Assembly: GCF_003346865.1 (NCBI RefSeq)
Contig: NZ_QDKL01000003.1
Span: forward strand, 682,001-746,000
Direction: 5' to 3'
Length of the DNA stretch: 64,000 nt
From: Halobacteriovorax vibrionivorans
GTDB taxonomy: Bacteria; Bdellovibrionota; Bacteriovoracia; Bacteriovoracales; Bacteriovoracaceae
The translations under genes were made by a program, and so were the position numbers. Below, piece by piece: positions 43,079-51,286 of this stretch; position 1 is the first letter of the stretch; the number at the start of each line of letters is the position of its first letter. The notes below the pieces were generated by a model, which was given only the letters and a program-made list of their open reading frames with translations, was not told the DNA's origin and did not search any database.

Positions 43079-44432
43079 CACTTTTAACATTATATTAAAG
43101 AACAATTCCGGTATTGCTATTATCATGGTAACAACGGCGGTTGCTATCTTGACTGTTCTCTTGGCACAATTTACTTATGAGACAAAGCTTAACAAAATTC
43201 GCATTGAGCACCAAGTTGATAAGGCCCAAGCAAAGCTAAATGCTGAAGCAGGTCTACAATATGCTCTTTCAATTCTAAAAGTGTATCGTGAAGCATGGAA
43301 TAAATTAGAAGATAATACTTCACTTCAAAATACTATTTCAAAAAGTGATATTGAAGCGATTGCGACACAGCCATTTATGATTCCAATTCCGACAACTGGA
43401 GAGATGTCGGCCCTACAAAAGAATGCGATTGCTGAGTTTGAAGATGAATCATTCATTCAGGGGACTCTTTCAGTTAGCTTAAAATCGATTACAGGATTTC
43501 TAAACCCTAATACACTAAGAGTTATTAAGCCAATCAATCAAAATGCCAATAGCTTTTCTCAGAGCAGCTCATCACAACAAGGAAGTGGCCAGTCACTAAA
43601 GCCACATGAGTTTATGGAAAAAACTTTTATTGAAATGCTTGAGAAAACTTTTAGAGAAGAGATTGAAAATAGTGAAACATTCGCTCTACACTACTCGAAT
43701 TTAGATCCCAGGTTACTAGTAAAAGAATTGAAATATTACGTATCTGGAGAAAATGATTACGATGAGCCTGAGAAGGCCGATATTCAAAGAACTTATCAAA
43801 ATGAGGGAATTGAAGCAAAACATGCAGCATTTGAGACAACAGACGAGCTCTACTCTCTAGCTGGCTGGGATGATGAAATCGTAAACTTAATTAAAGACCG
43901 TATTAGCATTCACAACGTATCTGTAATTAACGTCAATGAAATCACTCTTAATCAATTAAAAGTTCTCTTTCCAGAAATGTCAGATGTGGCACTTGAAGAG
44001 TTTTTTAAATACCGTGACGGAGATGAAGAGTCAGGTATTACGGCAACACCTTTTAAAACAGAAAAGGACTTTAAAGCTCTTCTCACGGGGCGAATTGGTG
44101 CCATCGATGCAAGTGAATATGATAAGAGAATTAAAGAGTTTGCAGATGCTGACATTGTTATTGGAACTGGTGGAAAATTATTTAAACTTGAGTCCATCGG
44201 CACTTATGGAAACTCTACCTATAAGTTGACTGCTTTTATCGACTTACCAATCAAGCCTCAATCACCTTCAACAAACTCACAAGGACAAACTGGTTCACTC
44301 AATCAAGGCTCTAATAATGGCCAAGTAAATAACCAAGGAACAAACCAGACTACTCAAGGTCAGCAGCAACAAAATGAAGAAAGTAAATACTATCTTCTAA
44401 GGCCAAGAGTTGTAGAAATCCGTACATACTAA
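43062..44432 (+). CDS. gspK: Type II secretion minor pseudopilin GspK with Gln-rich segments
   Basis: 456 residues. The membrane helix NSGIAIIMVTTAVAILTVLLAQFTYE lacks Glu5, as is normal for GspK (residue 5 is hydrophobic). Typical GspK blocks follow: AKLNAEAGLQYALSIL, helix-hairpin-helix SVINVNEITLNQLKVLFPEMSDVALEEFFKYRDG and SLAGWDDEIVNLIKDRI. Two low-complexity stretches are unusual: Ser/Gln-rich at ~165-180 and Gln/Asn/Gly-rich at ~405-440 near the C-terminus. GspK caps the tip of the pseudopilus. It overlaps gspJ by 17 bp. Confidence 0.9.
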   Translation: MKSKNSTFNIILKNNSGIAIIMVTTAVAILTVLLAQFTYETKLNKIRIEHQVDKAQAKLNAEAGLQYALSILKVYREAWNKLEDNTSLQNTISKSDIEAIATQPFMIPIPTTGEMSALQKNAIAEFEDESFIQGTLSVSLKSITGFLNPNTLRVIKPINQNANSFSQSSSSQQGSGQSLKPHEFMEKTFIEMLEKTFREEIENSETFALHYSNLDPRLLVKELKYYVSGENDYDEPEKADIQRTYQNEGIEAKHAAFETTDELYSLAGWDDEIVNLIKDRISIHNVSVINVNEITLNQLKVLFPEMSDVALEEFFKYRDGDEESGITATPFKTEKDFKALLTGRIGAIDASEYDKRIKEFADADIVIGTGGKLFKLESIGTYGNSTYKLTAFIDLPIKPQSPSTNSQGQTGSLNQGSNNGQVNNQGTNQTTQGQQQQNEESKYYLLRPRVVEIRTY

Positions 44433-44441
44433 CTTCCCTCC

Positions 44442-44460
44442 TTTTGCATGGCAAAATTTT
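44442..44460 (+). terminator. Weak hairpin between gspK and gspL
   Basis: TTTTGC, loop ATG, GCAAAA, then TTTT. It lies in the only gap longer than 40 bp (77 bp) inside the gspD-N gene string, and could attenuate transcription of gspLMN. The stem is short and A/T-rich, so the effect is doubtful. Confidence 0.25.
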
Positions 44461-44509
44461 CATTATAAAAAGTAACAGCAAAGTTATTGAAATTTGGTAA
44501 AATAAATTT

Positions 44510-46087
44510 ATGAGCATTTTAGTTATTGACTGTGGTACGTACAGTATCAAATTTATTGAAGGCCGAGTTCAAAAGAAGAAATTCATCGTTGAAGAGTTAG
44601 AAGAGATTCTACTTGAAGATGTTAGAGGGCCAAATGAAATTGATATCTCTATTCATGAGTTACAACAAAGAATTATTTCTGGATACCTCCAGGATCAAAA
44701 CTTCCATGGAAGAATTATCACTCAATTACCAAATGAGTTCTTAACAAATCGCTATCTTGATTTGCCAGCAAAGAATAAAAAAGATGCTGAGCTTATGATC
44801 CCTTTTCAACTTGAAGAGGATCTTCCTTTTAATATTATTGATACTCACTATATTGTGAATCTCTATAAGAAAATTAATGGGCAATTTTCTGCTATTGTAC
44901 AAATTGCAGAAAAGAATGTTTTTGCAACATATCGCAATTTCCTACAAGCCTATCATACAGTACCTTCTAACCTAACTTCCGAGTTAAGTGTTTATCAAAG
45001 TTTCGTTGAAGAAAAGAAAATCGAATCAAATGTATGTATCTTAGATATCGGTCACGAAACAACTAAGGCGTATCTTGTTTATAATGGAATTATTTATACA
45101 CACCATATTTCATACGTTGCAGGTGCCGCAATTGATGAGGCGATCTCTAAAACTTATGACATTGGGCCAAGTGAAGCGCGTATCTTCAAGCATGAAAATA
45201 GCTTCTTTTTAACAAAGTCTCAGCTTGATAGTGTTACAAAAGAGCAACAAGATTTCGCACTGATGATGCATCAAACATTTAAGGATCTACTGTCACAAAT
45301 TGATCGTTGGCTTCTAGGCCATCGAGTAAAGACGGGTCAAAGTATTGAGCATATTTACCTTACTGGTGGAAGTGCAAATATTAAAAATATTGATAATTAT
45401 ATTACTGAAAGATTAAAAGTTAGTGTTTCTCAATTTATGTCACCGGGTCTTGAGAAGATGGTATCAACACACGAGTACAATGCCCTCACGCTTGGTTACA
45501 CAATGGGTGCGACTAATGCTTTCAAAGAACCAGCAAAGAATTTCTTTACTAAAGAATTTGCCTCGGCCCTAAAAGATGGAATCAAACTAGAAAATACAAT
45601 TTTTTCTTTTTATCGTGTTGCAATTGTTTGTCTCATTATAATTGCAGGCCTTCTCGTTGAATCATTCTATTTCATAAACAATGACATAAAGACAACTAAC
45701 CGTGAAATAAGACAACTTATTAAAACAAGTGATCTAAATTTAACAAGAAAACAAACTGCTTACTTAAGAAAAAGACCAGAAAGACTTCAAAAGATTGTTG
45801 AGCGTAAGAACAAGGCAATTAATATCGATTTAGAAGTATTAGAAAGTGTCCCTACTTCAAGTGCACTTAAAAACCTTCACACAGTAACTGAAGCAATTAA
45901 AAGAAATACTCAAGTTTCATTAACAAAGTATCGTGGTGACCTCACTAGCGGTTATGCTGAATTCAACACAAAGACGCAACGAGATCGCGACCAACTCATT
46001 AAGGTTCTAAAAAAATTAAATGTTAACGAAGCAAATATAGACGAGTCAAAACAAAGTAGCGTAATCATTAGCTTTAAAGGCAAATAG
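44510..46087 (+). CDS. gspL: Type II secretion protein GspL (PilM-like actin fold plus membrane domain)
   Basis: 525 residues. Residues ~1-340 are an actin/PilM-type cytoplasmic domain: LVIDCGTYSIKFIEG (phosphate-1 region), VCILDIGHETTKAYLVYNG (phosphate-2 region) and IYLTGGSANIKNIDNYI (adenosine loop). One membrane helix at ~365-388 (VAIVCLIIIAGLLVESFYFI) precedes a ~135-residue periplasmic coiled coil and ferredoxin-like end. It anchors GspE and joins GspM. It is 3 bp before gspM. Confidence 0.9.
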   Translation: MSILVIDCGTYSIKFIEGRVQKKKFIVEELEEILLEDVRGPNEIDISIHELQQRIISGYLQDQNFHGRIITQLPNEFLTNRYLDLPAKNKKDAELMIPFQLEEDLPFNIIDTHYIVNLYKKINGQFSAIVQIAEKNVFATYRNFLQAYHTVPSNLTSELSVYQSFVEEKKIESNVCILDIGHETTKAYLVYNGIIYTHHISYVAGAAIDEAISKTYDIGPSEARIFKHENSFFLTKSQLDSVTKEQQDFALMMHQTFKDLLSQIDRWLLGHRVKTGQSIEHIYLTGGSANIKNIDNYITERLKVSVSQFMSPGLEKMVSTHEYNALTLGYTMGATNAFKEPAKNFFTKEFASALKDGIKLENTIFSFYRVAIVCLIIIAGLLVESFYFINNDIKTTNREIRQLIKTSDLNLTRKQTAYLRKRPERLQKIVERKNKAINIDLEVLESVPTSSALKNLHTVTEAIKRNTQVSLTKYRGDLTSGYAEFNTKTQRDRDQLIKVLKKLNVNEANIDESKQSSVIISFKGK

Positions 46088-46090
46088 AAT

Positions 46091-46708
46091 ATGAGTGATA
46101 AAAGTTTATTTAAAGAAATTGATATTGCAATTGATAAGCAAATTGAAGAAGCAAGATCATCTAACTTCTTTCAATCAACAGCTGATCAATTAAGAGCATT
46201 TTCCGAAACAGAACAAAGAATTATCAATCAATTCTTTTCTGCTGTAACTCTTATTATCCCTATTCTACTTTTGGCCGGTGTCTTTATTTTTAGAACGATT
46301 CAAAAAAATGAATTAACGACAAGACTGGAGCTTAAAGATTCAATCATTAGTTTTAAGGAAGGAAATGTTCAACTTAAAACTCAAGAAGGTGGAATAATAT
46401 CTGATGCAAAGATCTATGAAAAGCCGGACTTTGTACAAATGTTAAGTAACTCTCTAACTCGTTTTGATATCGAATCTAATCAAGTCTCTGTTGATGGTTT
46501 TAGTCGTTCAAACCTTGGTGGCTCTATTAGTAGAATTGAAACAAATCTTATGATTAACAAATTTACAAATAAGGCCCTCGTAGGTCTACTCAATGAATTA
46601 CATAGACGCTTCAAAGTAATTATTACAGAAGTAGAATTAGAACGTACGAAAGACACAAAATTTGTCTCAGGTAAGTTTACTTTTGAGTTTTATACGAAGG
46701 CCGATTAA
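46091..46708 (+). CDS. gspM: Type II secretion protein GspM-like
   Basis: 205 residues. One membrane helix (~50-72, FFSAVTLIIPILLLAGVFIF) is preceded by a ~50-residue cytoplasmic helix and followed by a periplasmic domain (ferredoxin-like, GLLNELHRRFKVIITEVELER). GspM is short and weakly conserved; the call rests on topology and position between gspL and gspN. The stop and the gspN start overlap as TAATG. Confidence 0.75.
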   Translation: MSDKSLFKEIDIAIDKQIEEARSSNFFQSTADQLRAFSETEQRIINQFFSAVTLIIPILLLAGVFIFRTIQKNELTTRLELKDSIISFKEGNVQLKTQEGGIISDAKIYEKPDFVQMLSNSLTRFDIESNQVSVDGFSRSNLGGSISRIETNLMINKFTNKALVGLLNELHRRFKVIITEVELERTKDTKFVSGKFTFEFYTKAD

Positions 46709-47649
46709 TGCAAGAAACGATGAGTAAGAACGAAAATAATATACAAGAAGAAACTTATAAGCTTAATAAGAAAACAATATTTCTTATTATTGTCCTTTCC
46801 TTCTCTTCAGTCATTATAGGATTTTTAGCAAACTTCTCTTTTGAAGATAAAATATATGGGCTATTACAAAGTGGCCTAAAAAAGAATCGCCAGTGTCCAA
46901 TATTCTATAAGAAAGCACAATTAAGTTACTTCTTACCTGGCCTAGAGTTGTCAGGGCTTGAAGTTTCTGGACGCTGCTTACGTACACCAGATGCTCTAAC
47001 GATAAAATCTGCTAACGTATCACTTGGTCTTCCAAGTGTCGCTCCTATTGGAATTAGCTTTTCTTCTAAAATCGATAAAATCAATGGTTTTGATAGTACA
47101 TTGAATATTAAATCAATTCATAACTTCTCTACTCAGTATCTAAAATTAGAAGAGACAAGAATTAATCTGGAATCACTTAGACCAATGCTGGGTCCAGTTT
47201 CAATCAATGGAAATATCGATATAGAGGCCCTTGTTAGCACTGATTTAAAAGCACTTAAAGATCTCGATATATATCTACGTTCAAAAGACTTAGTTATACC
47301 ATCACAGATCATTCAAAGTTTTGAAATTCCAACTTTAGCAATTAATAACCTATCTTTAAAAGCATCATCTGATGGTGGACCAATTGAGATAAAAGAGCTT
47401 ATTCTTGGAACTCAAGACTCACCTATCCGTGCTAAGGCCAGTGGGATTATTGACCTGGATAAAATCAATATTAAAAGATCGAAGTTAGAGATTGAAGCAC
47501 AAGTTAAGTTCTCTCCAGAATTTATTGAACAATTTGCTATTTTGAATCTTATTTTAGGAAACGGTCAACCAGACGAACAAGGCTTCTATCATATGAGAAT
47601 TAACGGTACTCTTGGAAACCCTGGAACACCAATTATCGTAAAGCCATAG
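46708..47649 (+). CDS. gspN: Type II secretion protein GspN
   Basis: 313 residues. One N-terminal membrane helix (~20-43, TIFLIIVLSFSSVIIGFLANF) and a long periplasmic beta-rich domain of the GspN/AsmA-like kind (DALTIKSANVSLGLPSV, VSINGNIDIEALV, RAKASGIIDLDKINI, RINGTLGNPGTPII). GspN is an accessory and often dispensable T2SS component. It closes the gsp operon. A second ATG 12 bp downstream is an alternative start. Confidence 0.75.
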   Translation: MQETMSKNENNIQEETYKLNKKTIFLIIVLSFSSVIIGFLANFSFEDKIYGLLQSGLKKNRQCPIFYKKAQLSYFLPGLELSGLEVSGRCLRTPDALTIKSANVSLGLPSVAPIGISFSSKIDKINGFDSTLNIKSIHNFSTQYLKLEETRINLESLRPMLGPVSINGNIDIEALVSTDLKALKDLDIYLRSKDLVIPSQIIQSFEIPTLAINNLSLKASSDGGPIEIKELILGTQDSPIRAKASGIIDLDKINIKRSKLEIEAQVKFSPEFIEQFAILNLILGNGQPDEQGFYHMRINGTLGNPGTPIIVKP

Positions 47650-47697
47650 TCCATAGTTCTAGTTGACTACTAAGACAAATTAGAGCATCTTTAATCG

Positions 47698-48687
47698 ATG
47701 CAAACGACGAATAATCTGGATATAAAAAACGCAAGGCAGCATATCGAAGCTGACCTAAAAGAGCTAATAGAAAAACATAGTTATCAAAATTTTTTCCATG
47801 AAATTTATGACTATTCTCTTCTTCCTGCTGGTAAGTTATTTCGCCCTCTCCTGGCATATGCAACGGCCATGGACTTTGGTATCAATTTAGACAATAAAGA
47901 TGCACATAATTCAATTAAGAGCTTCTCGTGCGCATTAGAAATCCATCACACATATACACTTATTCATGATGACATGCCATGCATGGATGACGACCAATAT
48001 CGTCGCGGTAGACTTTCGACACACGCAAAATTTGGTCAGTGGCAGGCCTTATTGGCCGGAGATGCACTCCACGGATTAAGCTTTAATCTTATTAATAAAA
48101 TTAAATGTAATAATAAATATGAAATATTAAATTATGCTCACTGGTGTCTAGGAGCAAAAGGACTAATCCTTGGCCAGGCCCTAGACCTTGATCACCAAAT
48201 GACTGAAAGTTTTGAGAATCTCGTTCTTACGCATAAACTTAAAACGGCCAGACTCATTCAACTGGCCATTGTTGGAGCATATCTCCAAACAGAGAATACG
48301 ACATTTCAACAGGCCAAAGCACTTCACCGACTAGGTCATCATATGGGAGTTGCATTTCAACTTCTAGATGATTTATGTGAGCTAGAAGATGAAAAACTTA
48401 GTGAGCATGAATCAGTAGTAAACCCATGGCTTACAAGACAAACTCAATGCTTTAATGAGTTAAAACGTAATTTAGAATATCAAAAACATTTCTTCGAAAA
48501 ATATGGCTGTGAAAACTTAAGATTTGTCTATGGACAATACTTAGGGAAGATACTCTCAATAATAGAAAATAGTAAAGAGACGATCATCTCTCATCTATCG
48601 CAACTCAAGAATGAAGAGGATGTAGAGACGGCCCAAGCCGCCTCATTAGATCCAATTATTTCTTTGTTGAATACTTTGACTCTTTAG
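47698..48687 (+). CDS. Polyprenyl (farnesyl/geranylgeranyl) diphosphate synthase
   Basis: 329 residues. Trans-isoprenyl diphosphate synthase: KLFRPLLAYATA, the first aspartate-rich motif LIHDDMPCMDDDQYRRGRLSTHAKF, LLAGDALHGLSF, KTARLIQLAIVGA and VAFQLLDDLCELEDE. The second metal motif reads DDLCE where DDxxD is usual, so the last Asp is Glu. IspA-type enzymes make C15 or C20 chains for undecaprenyl and quinone synthesis; the chain length cannot be read from the sequence with confidence. The Shine-Dalgarno is weak. The 3' end overlaps the convergent merR-like gene by 42 bp. Confidence 0.88.
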   Translation: MQTTNNLDIKNARQHIEADLKELIEKHSYQNFFHEIYDYSLLPAGKLFRPLLAYATAMDFGINLDNKDAHNSIKSFSCALEIHHTYTLIHDDMPCMDDDQYRRGRLSTHAKFGQWQALLAGDALHGLSFNLINKIKCNNKYEILNYAHWCLGAKGLILGQALDLDHQMTESFENLVLTHKLKTARLIQLAIVGAYLQTENTTFQQAKALHRLGHHMGVAFQLLDDLCELEDEKLSEHESVVNPWLTRQTQCFNELKRNLEYQKHFFEKYGCENLRFVYGQYLGKILSIIENSKETIISHLSQLKNEEDVETAQAASLDPIISLLNTLTL

Positions 48688-49080
48688 GTTCAATTCTTTC
48701 AGAATGCCACGTGCCTGTTCAAGCTTATCGAGATCAATATCAAAGTTTGCCATTTTAGACTTTACAGCTTTAATTGGCTTATTTGATCTTGCTACAACTT
48801 TCTTAGGCTTAGTTGCTTTTTCTAGATCAAGCTTTCCATTTAGGACTAGCTTGGCCTTATCAATTGATAATTTATTATCAAAAAGCAATGACTTAATCTT
48901 TGCAAGAATTTGGATATCTTTTTGTTCAAATAACTTTTGTCCAGTCGATGAAACAAGGGGTGAAACTTCTTCAAATTCACTTTCCCAGAATCTTAATACA
49001 TACGGCTTTACACCGACGATCGTACAAACTTCATCTAATTTAAAAAGTGATTTTTGTGGGATATCTAAGTTCTCTAACAT
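48646..49080 (-). CDS. MerR-family transcriptional regulator
   Basis: 144 residues. The N-terminal winged helix LFKLDEVCTIVGVKPYVLRFWESEFEEVSP is the MerR DNA-binding domain in the form seen next to IHF alpha in many proteobacteria. A Lys-rich linker (KATKPKKVVARSNKPIKAVKSK) and a short C-terminal helix follow; there is no known effector-binding domain. It starts 3 bp after ihfA, a widely conserved gene pair, and overlaps the isoprenoid synthase gene at its 3' end. Confidence 0.9.
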   Translation of the reverse strand: MLENLDIPQKSLFKLDEVCTIVGVKPYVLRFWESEFEEVSPLVSSTGQKLFEQKDIQILAKIKSLLFDNKLSIDKAKLVLNGKLDLEKATKPKKVVARSNKPIKAVKSKMANFDIDLDKLEQARGILKELNLKSQSIQQRNNWI

Positions 49081-49083
49081 TGA

Positions 49084-49500
49084 TTAAAATCCATTGAATT
49101 CATTTTCATCATCTTTACTATCATCATTATTTAAGAAAGAGCTAAGCGCTTGTGGCTTACCTTCCTTAGGAGCAATAGAAGTATCTTCCTTACCCTTTTC
49201 ATCAATACGATGAGCATAACGTCCAGTGATGTCTTCTTTTAGTACTTGAGATGGTTTGAACGTAAGAACACGTCTAGCAGAAATCTCCATCGCCTCACCT
49301 GTCTGAGGGTTTCGCCCCACACGAGACGCCTTATCGCGAATTGAGAAATTTCCAAAACCAGAAATTTTCACCTTTTCACCACGTGCTAAAGTGTCTTTAA
49401 TTACCTTAAACACTAGATCAACTAGGTCAGAAGCTTCCTTTTTAGAAAACCCTGCTTCCTTGTAAACTCGTTCAACTATATCAGCTTTGGTCAAGCTCAT
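49084..49500 (-). CDS. ihfA: Integration host factor alpha-like protein with C-terminal extension
   Basis: 138 residues against ~95-100 for typical IHF/HU. The DNA-bending core is residues 1-~95: LTKADIVERVYKEAGFSKKEASDLVDLVF, VKISGFGNFSIRDKASRVGRNPQTGEAMEI and RRVLTFKPSQVLKEDI, including the Pro in the beta-arm. The last ~40 residues are hydrophilic and acidic at the end (NNDDSKDDENEF). GGAGG lies 6 bp before the ATG. A 7-bp inverted repeat AACCTAT/ATAGGTT (49524-49545) lies in its 5' leader. The merR-like gene follows at 3 bp. Confidence 0.93.
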   Translation of the reverse strand: MSLTKADIVERVYKEAGFSKKEASDLVDLVFKVIKDTLARGEKVKISGFGNFSIRDKASRVGRNPQTGEAMEISARRVLTFKPSQVLKEDITGRYAHRIDEKGKEDTSIAPKEGKPQALSSFLNNDDSKDDENEFNGF

Positions 49501-49695
49501 TGCATTCCTCCATGAATCAAAAGAACCTATATATATTAATAGGTTAGCAGAATTATGAATATTTCACAAAAAAAATTTTATGGGAAATATATTTCATTTT
49601 AATAACTTAGACATTTTTAGAGTAAAGCGATCATTTCCCTACTTTAAGAATTTCTTAAGTTGTCTTACTAAACAACTATTATGTAATATGTATAT

Positions 49696-49778
49696 ATCAA
49701 CTTCTTCTTGTCAAATTGGCGTATTGACATGAACAATCCCCAGCATAGGTTCCGCACTCTTGCTGGGGATTTTTTTTA
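49696..49778 (+). ncRNA. Candidate small RNA in the ihfA-topoisomerase intergenic region
   Basis: A strong intrinsic terminator on the plus strand (49735-49778) has no plus-strand gene upstream of it; both flanking genes are on the minus strand. About 35-40 bp ahead is a plausible promoter: TTGTCT (49660-49665), 18-bp spacer, TAATAT (49684-49689). A transcript of about 80 bases ending in the terminator is therefore possible. This 294-bp gap (49501-49794) otherwise holds only the presumed ihfA promoter. Confidence 0.4.
49735..49778 (+). terminator. Intrinsic terminator, plus strand, no upstream gene
   Basis: AATCCCCAGCA (49735-49745), 15-base loop, TGCTGGGGATT (49761-49771), then T-run. On the minus strand the run of T is absent after the stem, so it is not a good terminator for the topoisomerase operon. 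Confidence 0.8.
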
Positions 49779-49794
49779 TTCATTTTCGAGATGA

Positions 49795-51261
49795 TTACTT
49801 AGACTTCTTTTTAACGGCCTTTTTCTTTGCCTTCTTCTTTCCAAGCTTTTCTTGATCCTTAGCAATTTTCTTTAGAACCTTCTGCTTCTCTTGATCTTTT
49901 TTCTTGATCCAATCAGTCAACTTAGTATCAACATCGTTTAGCTCTTCGATTAACTTCTTGGCAATTAATTTTGGAGACTTTGCGATTTTTGTATACTCGG
50001 CCAGCTTCTTCGTTTCATCTTTAACCATGAGCTTACGCTTTTCTACTTCATCTTTTGTCATACGATAAATAGGCATATCTGCAAGGTAATCAGAGTAGAC
50101 ATATTTCTTCTTCTCTAGATACTCAACAAATGACTTTCTGTTTTTTGACTTTGTCGCCTTTTCGTATTCTTTATTCTTAATAAATTTGATGATCTCATTA
50201 TTTTTTGTAATTGAATCTTTAAGATCTTCACAAAGAAGTTCATATCGACGCTTAACGACCTTAAGTCTTTCTTGCGTAAAGATCTCAATAATCTCTTCAG
50301 CACGCTCAAAGATCTTAACTCCTCTTTCAGAAATAAGAGTATAGTTTGGAGATAGTGAAGATGTTACTCCAATTGTGTCAGTAACTTCTTTTAGCGTTAC
50401 TTCCTGGCCTTTTTTGAAAAGTAATTCAATATTAATTTCGTTATCAACTGATGCATCAACGAAGTCTTTTATAAAACCACTATCGATAAACTTCGTTAAG
50501 TGACGATAGATCTTTTTTGCATCATAACCACGTGGCAATTCAGTAATAAAAAACTTTCCGCCTTTTTCTTCGATAGACATATCAAAGGTTAGCTTTCCAG
50601 TTTTCTTATCTTCATGAATTGGAAGTGAATAATTGTGCACATAAGGCTTCATCTTACGAGGTTTTCCTTTTTCTACACAATGGATCATCGATCGGATAAC
50701 ATCCTTATGGTGAAAACTTGGAATCATTGAAGAAAAACCAGTTCCAATCCCCTCTGCTCCATTAAGTAGCATAATTGGAAGCTTTGGTAGAAGCCCTACT
50801 GGCTCCATTGTTCTCTCATCATAATTAGGAACCATTTCAACTTGGTTCATATCATCAAATAAAAGAATTTCAGAAAACTTTCCTAACTTACACTCAATAT
50901 ACCTTCCGGCCGCTGGATCGGTTTCCATACGTTCTCCGAAGTACCCTTTCTTATCGATAAGAGGGTAATTATTTGAGAACGTATAATCTTGTGCCATGTT
51001 AACAATGGCAGATTCAATCGATGCAGGTCCGTGTGGGTGAAGAGTTAGAACTAATCCCGTTGCAGCTGATACTTTTAAAAGCCCCTTTGATTGATTTTTC
51101 CAAAGAGTATATAAAATCCTTCTCTGTCCTGGTTTTAGGCCGTCTTGTAGATAAGGGATGGCACGATCCATTAAGGTATAGATCTGATATGTGCGGTATT
51201 CATCTCTTACAATATCTTCTAAATTAATAGACTCAAGTGAGTGAAGATAAGTTTCTTGCAT
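49795..51261 (-). CDS. Type IIA topoisomerase cleavage subunit (ParC/T4 gp52-like), lacking the C-terminal propeller
   Basis: 488 residues against ~740-750 for ParC. The winged-helix/tower core is present: DGLKPGQRRILYTLW, the catalytic Tyr121 in GRYIECKL, and SPNYTL-like later strands. The block PIMLLNGAEGIGTGFSSMIPSF is closer to the eukaryotic topo II and phage T4 gp52 form (NGAEGIGTGWS) than to the GyrA/ParC form (NGSxGIAVGMAT). The DNA-wrapping beta-pinwheel domain is absent; instead the protein ends in a coiled coil and a Lys-rich tail (KLGKKKAKKKAVKKKSK). It lies 25 bp after the ATPase subunit gene with GGAAGG before its ATG. Confidence 0.85.
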   Translation of the reverse strand: MQETYLHSLESINLEDIVRDEYRTYQIYTLMDRAIPYLQDGLKPGQRRILYTLWKNQSKGLLKVSAATGLVLTLHPHGPASIESAIVNMAQDYTFSNNYPLIDKKGYFGERMETDPAAGRYIECKLGKFSEILLFDDMNQVEMVPNYDERTMEPVGLLPKLPIMLLNGAEGIGTGFSSMIPSFHHKDVIRSMIHCVEKGKPRKMKPYVHNYSLPIHEDKKTGKLTFDMSIEEKGGKFFITELPRGYDAKKIYRHLTKFIDSGFIKDFVDASVDNEINIELLFKKGQEVTLKEVTDTIGVTSSLSPNYTLISERGVKIFERAEEIIEIFTQERLKVVKRRYELLCEDLKDSITKNNEIIKFIKNKEYEKATKSKNRKSFVEYLEKKKYVYSDYLADMPIYRMTKDEVEKRKLMVKDETKKLAEYTKIAKSPKLIAKKLIEELNDVDTKLTDWIKKKDQEKQKVLKKIAKDQEKLGKKKAKKKAVKKKSK

Positions 51262-51286
51262 TATTTATTTCCTTCCTAATACTTTT

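Noticed and set aside
49724..49729. TTGACA consensus -35 just before the orphan terminator
   Set aside because: No -10 box at 16-18 bp spacing; the sequence there is already inside the terminator stem and loop.
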